64,000 nucleotides of DNA from Liolophura sinensis (taxonomy: Eukaryota; Mollusca; Polyplacophora; Chitonida; Chitonidae): the NCBI RefSeq assembly GCF_032854445.1, contig NC_088303.1, positions 9,743,501 to 9,807,500 on the forward strand, given 5' to 3'. Of this stretch, positions 59,225 to 64,000 are shown in pieces (the stretch's first letter is position 1; the number at the start of each line of letters is the position of its first letter). A program made the position numbers and the translations under genes. Below the pieces are notes generated by a model. That model had not been told where the DNA came from, did no database searches, and saw only the letters and a list, made by a program, of their open reading frames with translations.

Positions 59225-59366
59225 CTGATGAAACATACATTTTATGATATTCATGACCTAATGAAAAAAACTTGACTAATAAAAAGGGAGTTATCCATTC
59301 ACTCCACATTTTCTTTTCTAGGATCCTATTTACATATGATGCCAGAAGTCTCTCACTTAAAGACAT
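59225..59366 (-). CDS. Candidate first coding exon, unknown protein
   Basis: On the minus strand ATG 59364-59366 opens a frame beginning MSLSERLLASYVNRILEKK, continuing MWSEWITPFLL to YVSS. It ends at a good donor, TCATCAG|GTAGGA (exon end 59225), and runs 47 codons plus one base. The N-terminal 19 residues look like an amphipathic helix; the next part is hydrophobic but short of a clear membrane segment. It sits about 55-60 bases downstream of a compact promoter-like block, which is the main support. A short out-of-frame ATG lies just upstream in the presumed 5' leader. No family is recognised. The leftover single base fits the CT-starting exon at 17265, but with three phases possible this is weak evidence of joining. 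Confidence 0.35.
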
Positions 59367-59414
59367 GTTCACTCCGTCTGAACATATGTGCACAGGGCCT
59401 ATTAGAGAGTTATC

Positions 59415-59512
59415 AGGAGTTTCGCATGGGGGCGCTTGCGTATATACCGGAAGTTAGGGTGAGAACCCTGGCGGTACACGGTCTTAGCGCATGAGCATTG
59501 GGCGAATGAGGT
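59415..59512 (-). promoter_or_regulatory. Candidate CpG-rich core promoter, minus strand
   Basis: Against an AT-rich, CpG-poor background this 100-base block has about ten CpGs. On the minus strand the order is CGCCCAATG (CCAAT box, 59497-59501), then ACTTCCGG (consensus ETS site, 59447-59454), then TATATACGC, then the presumed start region leading to the ATG at 59366. CCAAT followed by ETS about 50 bases later is a familiar TATA-poor housekeeping promoter arrangement. Bidirectional activity is possible. Confidence 0.4.
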
Positions 59513-62500
59513 GTTTTCTAACCCATATCTCTCATAAGCCTTATAATGTAATGAATTTCATACTCCTTCCTAGCATACAAAGTCAAGGGTCATAACTCTC
59601 TCATCTAATTAGAAGAAAGACATACATGGTTATCTCCCCTCACCTCTAAAACTACAGTCAATCCTACAGGTACATAAAGTCAAGCACATTAAATGCATTT
59701 CTACATTTTCTCACCAAAAACTCACAAACGCCTAAAACAGTTTATGTAAATAAATGACAGTGTGATTTACAATATGTCAGCAAACATTTGTATTAAATAA
59801 GCTCATATTACTCAAAAGATTCATTCAGCACATCTTCAGTCATGAAAACAATGCTTTATGAAGGATAAGCAGTTAATCCTATTAATGGATCAACCTGTCA
59901 CCGACTCCTTAAATTCGTTTTACTTTCCTTTATCCTTGCCATGCTGCTTTCACTTCTGTATCTAAATTATTCCTAAATGAGGAACTTTCAAAATAAAAGT
60001 AAAACATAAGTGTGAAAAGAAAGACCAATGAACACAATATCAAAAACTAAATTCGGTCACTTTTTGACATGTTTATATCCTGAATTAAAATTCTGTGGTG
60101 ATATTATGGACCACATCTATATTGTTGAATGCCAGCCATGTGAAATCGATTTTCCTACCTTTATTTTCTTGTAAACTCCATTTATGCACATAAACATGCT
60201 TTTCCAACATTAAAAATGGTTTGTGTTTGGAATTAAAAAATTAAGAGACTAGATAGTGGTGCATACAACCCACGTTAAGAATTCAAAAATTGGATTGCAT
60301 TTATTCATTCAAAAACAAAAGAAAAATAGATAAGTACAGTTTTGAAAGTACATGTAGTTTCAGTCACACTTCCAGTCATGCTCATCTTTTGTTTTTCTTT
60401 TTCACTGTTTCTCATGCTCCAGACACCTCTACATGTAGCCCTTGACCTATGATGTCAAAGTTTGCCGTTTACCTGTGTATTCTGGTCTGAAAGTTTATCA
60501 GCTACTCATGCCTACAGGTAGGTGAAGTTGTAAGAGCCCAACCCTCTGCCTACCTGGATTCCTCACCATTGCCCAGGTGAAACAGTATTCAGACTAAATT
60601 ACCAAATAAATCTATAAATTAATCAACAGATAAATCTGATATAATCATGTACTGATAACAGAATATGTACCTTTCACCCACCAACTTCTGGCTTCATGCT
60701 ATTCATAACATACACATGCAGCAGGGACATGCAGTTGGGCAAGATGTCCATGGAAATGAGAAAGAGTTCTTGATGACAAACTGACATTTTATATAAGTTT
60801 TTAACTATATTCACCTATCAACAGATTTAACATGAAGAAAAGAAAACAGTAGACGTAAATGAACTGTGTTATGACAACAGTTTTTCCCAGGGGGTGGCCA
60901 TGGCGTCACCACTGGCCTATCTCTTGCATGATCATTCATTTGTTGTTTTTTTTTTTATGAAAACAAAGAGATATACAGGTATCTACACCATACATAATGA
61001 GTGATTATCATGTCATAAATAGAAATGCTATAAAACCTTATCAATATGTAATCAAGAAAAAAATGTCCTACCTGGCTTGTAAAGGGTTGACACACCAACA
61101 ATATCAGACACATGCACACAAATGTATCACAGCAATGGGGCTATGTTCTGTTCAAAATAAGGTTGAAGACTCTGGTAGTGCTTGGATTAGAATGTAGGCA
61201 GCTTAAAATGCATCTGCAATAAGACAAGACAAAACATGAATCAGATGTAGATCCAGAATAGTCAACACTGTATATATTCAATATTTCATTTATTTTGCTC
61301 ACATGAACACCAAATTACTAACTGCCATTAACACCTTACTCCACTACTTGATGAAGAGGACAATGAAGTTTACCAACCTGGATTTCTAGAGGCATATGAA
61401 AACAAGAAAAAATCAGACGCTGTACCAGAATCCACAACCTGGTTAGTGAAAACATACTGGGGGTGCAAACATGCCATTCAAAATTCTTGATCAACACTTC
61501 CTTAAATCATTTTAAGGAGTTAAAATTTCCACATGGAAAAAGGAATCAAAAAACAACTTTAGGTTCAGGTCTCAATACAAAATAATTATTAAATATATTT
61601 AGCTTTACTCAAGTTAATACATGCATATCTATGTTCAAGGTTTGTGGACAAATCCAATATACAACAAATTGGAACAATCCTTTACATATTTTCATTTTTA
61701 ATGAGAGAATTCATTCACAAATGTAGTAATTTATCAGCATTTATTTATTTCACTTCATTAATGTTGTACATCTTACACAAAGATATTTTTCTTTTTTTTT
61801 CTCCACCCATCCAAATAGTGACCTGAGCAATACTGACTGTCCTAATCACAAGAAGCTGACTTTACCATCGCATGAAATTGTGTCAATTCATGATTGGACA
61901 CTGATGTATGGAGTAATGCATTCACAATTCCACAAATGTTACCCTACCCACACTGCATGCAACCTAGTATTACTCGACATACAATTTATTAAAGTAGGTT
62001 TACACTCATTGTCCATCATACTTCCCATCCAGTGACGAAAAAGTCTCTTGAAAAAAAGTCTGGCTCCTTGCTCATTGAGACTGAATCTTGAAAACCCCAA
62101 AATAACAAAACATTATCCTTGACTTGTGATCTGGCTATCAACATTTCTGACGTAATCCCACTTTTCTCAGATTAAAGCTTACACACGATCAGCAGTAAAT
62201 CAAATTTAAATATTTAGCAAGAAATCAAAGATATCTTGGTAAATAAATGAAAAGATTTCTAAATGTATTTTGGCAAGTTTTTACCTCATTCCAAAAAAAT
62301 ATTGCTTCCTTTGTCCAAAAACAGGTATTGATCTATTTTTTGGGCTTTCTTTCTTCTAACTTAGAAATGATGTTTTTATTATTATTTCCTTAACATTATA
62401 AAATCTTTCCTGGATCAGCAAAAAGCCTTCTCATTTACCATAGTTCATTGTTAGGGCCATAATGCTTAGGCCTAGTTGTTAAGAGGTATACTAGGAGAAA

Positions 62501-62645
62501 AGTATTATTAAGATGTCTTGATTAAAGTCTCACTCCAGTTAGTGCACAGCTAGTTCTGAACTTGTACAAGACTGGCATGAACATCTAATATAAAGCCTGA
62601 ATTAACTTTTAATACAGTCATGAATGACTGCCCTCCATACAACCA
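59513..62645. other. Long non-coding stretch
   Basis: About 3.1 kb without a supported gene. A motif-bearing patch at 60.42-60.58 kb contains TTGACCTATGATGTCAA (inverted TTGAC) and several CAGGTA/CAGGTG E-boxes. Otherwise AT-rich. Confidence 0.5.
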
Positions 62646-62870
62646 CTGATTCCGCACAAGCAAAGCCAATGAACAACCATGGCCTCTGAACAACAGTCTC
62701 TGAAACACCGCACTCTGAACAAACATGGCTTCTGAACAACCACAGCCTCTTAATAACCGGCTGGGCTCTGAACAATCAGCATGTGAACAAATGTGGCCTC
62801 CGCACAACCATGGCCTCTATACAACTGTGACCTCTGAACAATTGGCCAATGACAACCGGCTAATGAACAA
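62646..62870 (+). repeat. Degenerate minisatellite (CTCTGAACAACCATGGC)
   Basis: About ten diverged units with CTCTGAACAA and ACCATGGCCT. Variation is high and unit length irregular, about 17-25 bp. Confidence 0.7.
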
Positions 62871-62970
62871 GATGTTGGGGTTGCCTACAGTCAGAACAAA
62901 TCCAACAGTACTATGTCAGAATGTTTACTTCAGTATAAGGGTTTTTAAGTCTAAGCTATATACGGACACT

Positions 62971-63113
62971 GGGCCAATTCCACAAAGCCACTTCTGATCT
63001 CACCTGATTGCTTAATATTTGGTACTAAAAGACAAAATATTGGCAGGTTTGTTTTAAGATAAATGTTATTTTAAATTTTGACTTAAGTCAGAAATGGCTT
63101 TGTGGAATCAGCC
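62971..63113. mobile_element. Foldback (MITE-like) element
   Basis: GGGCCAATTCCACAAAGCCA at the left pairs with the inverted right end GGCTGATTCCACAAAGCCA. Just inside, CTTCTGATCT pairs with inverted TTTCTGACTT. Total 143 bp, non-coding. It is structurally like the 44.08 kb element (GGGCC...TTCCACAA against GGGYC...TTTCACAA ends). Confidence 0.6.
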
Positions 63114-63898
63114 TCAGTTCCTTACAGTTTCCTCTTGTGTAACGCATTTATATCTTAGAGGAGAGAGATAGGGCACTGGTCAGCTATAGCACCTAACTTT
63201 ATCTAATAGACCTAAAATGTGCAGCTTTCACCCATATTTCTCTCTCTGATAGTTAATGCAGGTAAGTCATTGGAAACTTTTGTCATTTTGTCTCTGTGAT
63301 ACTTTTAACATGTCTGTGACTATATTTTATAGTGGATATGAAGCTTAGAATTACTACATTCTGATGGCCTGCTTACAGTTAAGCTGTCTAGCTGACTTTT
63401 TTATTTAAATTAGAGAGTAATGTTCTGGCAGTACTTAAACTGACACCCATTTATGACACAAAAATAGGCCACAAACATATATATGTGTATTGCATCAAGT
63501 ACATCTTCAGCTAGATAAAACAAAGGCAGAAAGATACATAAAAAGATCATCTTATATAACATCTTTTTTTCTGGAAGTTTGTCACCTTTCAAAATGCAGA
63601 AAATCCAAATAATCAAAAACAACAAAAATTTTGACCACTTGAAAAAAAGCAAAGTGTTAAGAATGCAAGACCAAAATGTCTTTTAAACAAAGCGACTGAT
63701 CGATCATGACACATAGTGGAATATTCTTTAAAAAACTCCAAACATGTAGCTATCTGCAGATCAATTATTAAGATTTCTTAAAAAACACAAGAATTCAGAA
63801 ATTGCAAATGTCGACAACAACAATAAAAAAAATGGAGTACAATAGCAGATGTGGAAAAATATGAACAAAGTCAGACAAAAGAGAAGATGTTGTCTTAC
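63114..63898. other. Non-coding stretch, probably intron
   Basis: AT-rich. If the exon at the right edge is real, this is the beginning of the intron that follows it on the minus strand. Confidence 0.5.
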
Positions 63899-63993
63899 CT
63901 GTGGAGATAGAGGAGAGTATCACCTGGTTTGCCAACTGGGGGTCTAGTCACAGGCAGATGGGACGCCGGCTTTTTATTCCCGCACAAATTAAA
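63899..63993 (-). CDS. Candidate internal coding exon at window edge
   Basis: On the minus strand a frame is open from 63993 to a textbook donor, CTCCACAG|GTAAGA (exon end 63899), with the in-frame TAA inside the GTAAG. It encodes PVTRPPVGKPGDTLLYLHR at its end, preceded by CGNKKPASHL if the frame extends that far. A possible acceptor, CCTGTGACTAG, would start the exon at about 63943 and shorten it to 45 bases. The composition is GC-rich and abruptly different from the AT-rich DNA beyond the donor. The proline/glycine-rich peptide is not one I can assign. The exon ends with two bases of a codon, so it does not fit in phase with the 17.2 kb candidate under the same acceptor. Confidence 0.45.
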
Positions 63994-64000
63994 TCATGTC

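Overview
This window looks like nuclear DNA of an animal, most likely a marine mollusc. It is AT-rich and has no densely packed open frames. It carries several copies of a tRNA-headed SINE and one copy of a second dispersed repeat (beginning GAGTGAGTGAGTGCTTGGGG) that I recognise from molluscan genomes. There is no prokaryotic or organellar gene organisation, no rRNA, no free-standing tRNA gene and no CRISPR array. The taxon call is inference from repeat recognition, not from a marker gene.

Almost all of the window reads as intronic or intergenic sequence. The only stretches that look like host coding sequence are short and all on the minus strand: a likely internal exon at the right edge (63899-63993, open frame then a GTAAG donor); a candidate first exon at 59225-59366 behind a compact CpG-rich promoter-like block with CCAAT and ETS motifs (59420-59510); a 50-codon ORF at 32953-33105 with a strong start context; and a 229-base candidate exon at 17037-17265. 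The phase of the 59.3 kb exon fits the 17.2 kb exon, so one long minus-strand transcription unit with large introns is possible but unproven. I recognise none of the encoded peptides.

Mobile DNA: a 1.14 kb non-autonomous element with pogo/Tigger-like termini and TA duplications (24375-25517), which contains a promoter-like CACGTG/ATGGCGG block; four foldback (MITE-like) elements (10604-10780, 29851-30098, 44079-44222, 62971-63113); about ten complete or decayed copies of the tRNA-headed SINE, two of them with clear target-site duplications (44498-44745, 57166-57410); three copies of a second SINE-like family; and one dispersed repeat inserted inside a minisatellite.

Tandem repeats are the most striking content: a 54-bp array (19.15-19.57 kb), a 55-bp array with a 550-bp higher-order duplication (21.37-23.29 kb), a C-rich array (29.09-29.58 kb), a 26-bp-type array (31.63-32.55 kb), 22-bp and 20-bp arrays (33.9 and 35.0-35.3 kb), a 39-bp array (43.63-43.92 kb) and a 3.3-kb strand-asymmetric array of about 23-bp units (50.45-53.73 kb). 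Long frames across these arrays are artefacts of stop-free units.

Between the repeats are GC-richer or motif-dense islands (about 2.4, 5.4, 5.9, 27.8, 31.0-31.4, 40.2, 45.2, 47.2, 55.0, 58.5 and 60.5 kb) that resemble conserved non-coding regulatory DNA; these are offered as candidates only.
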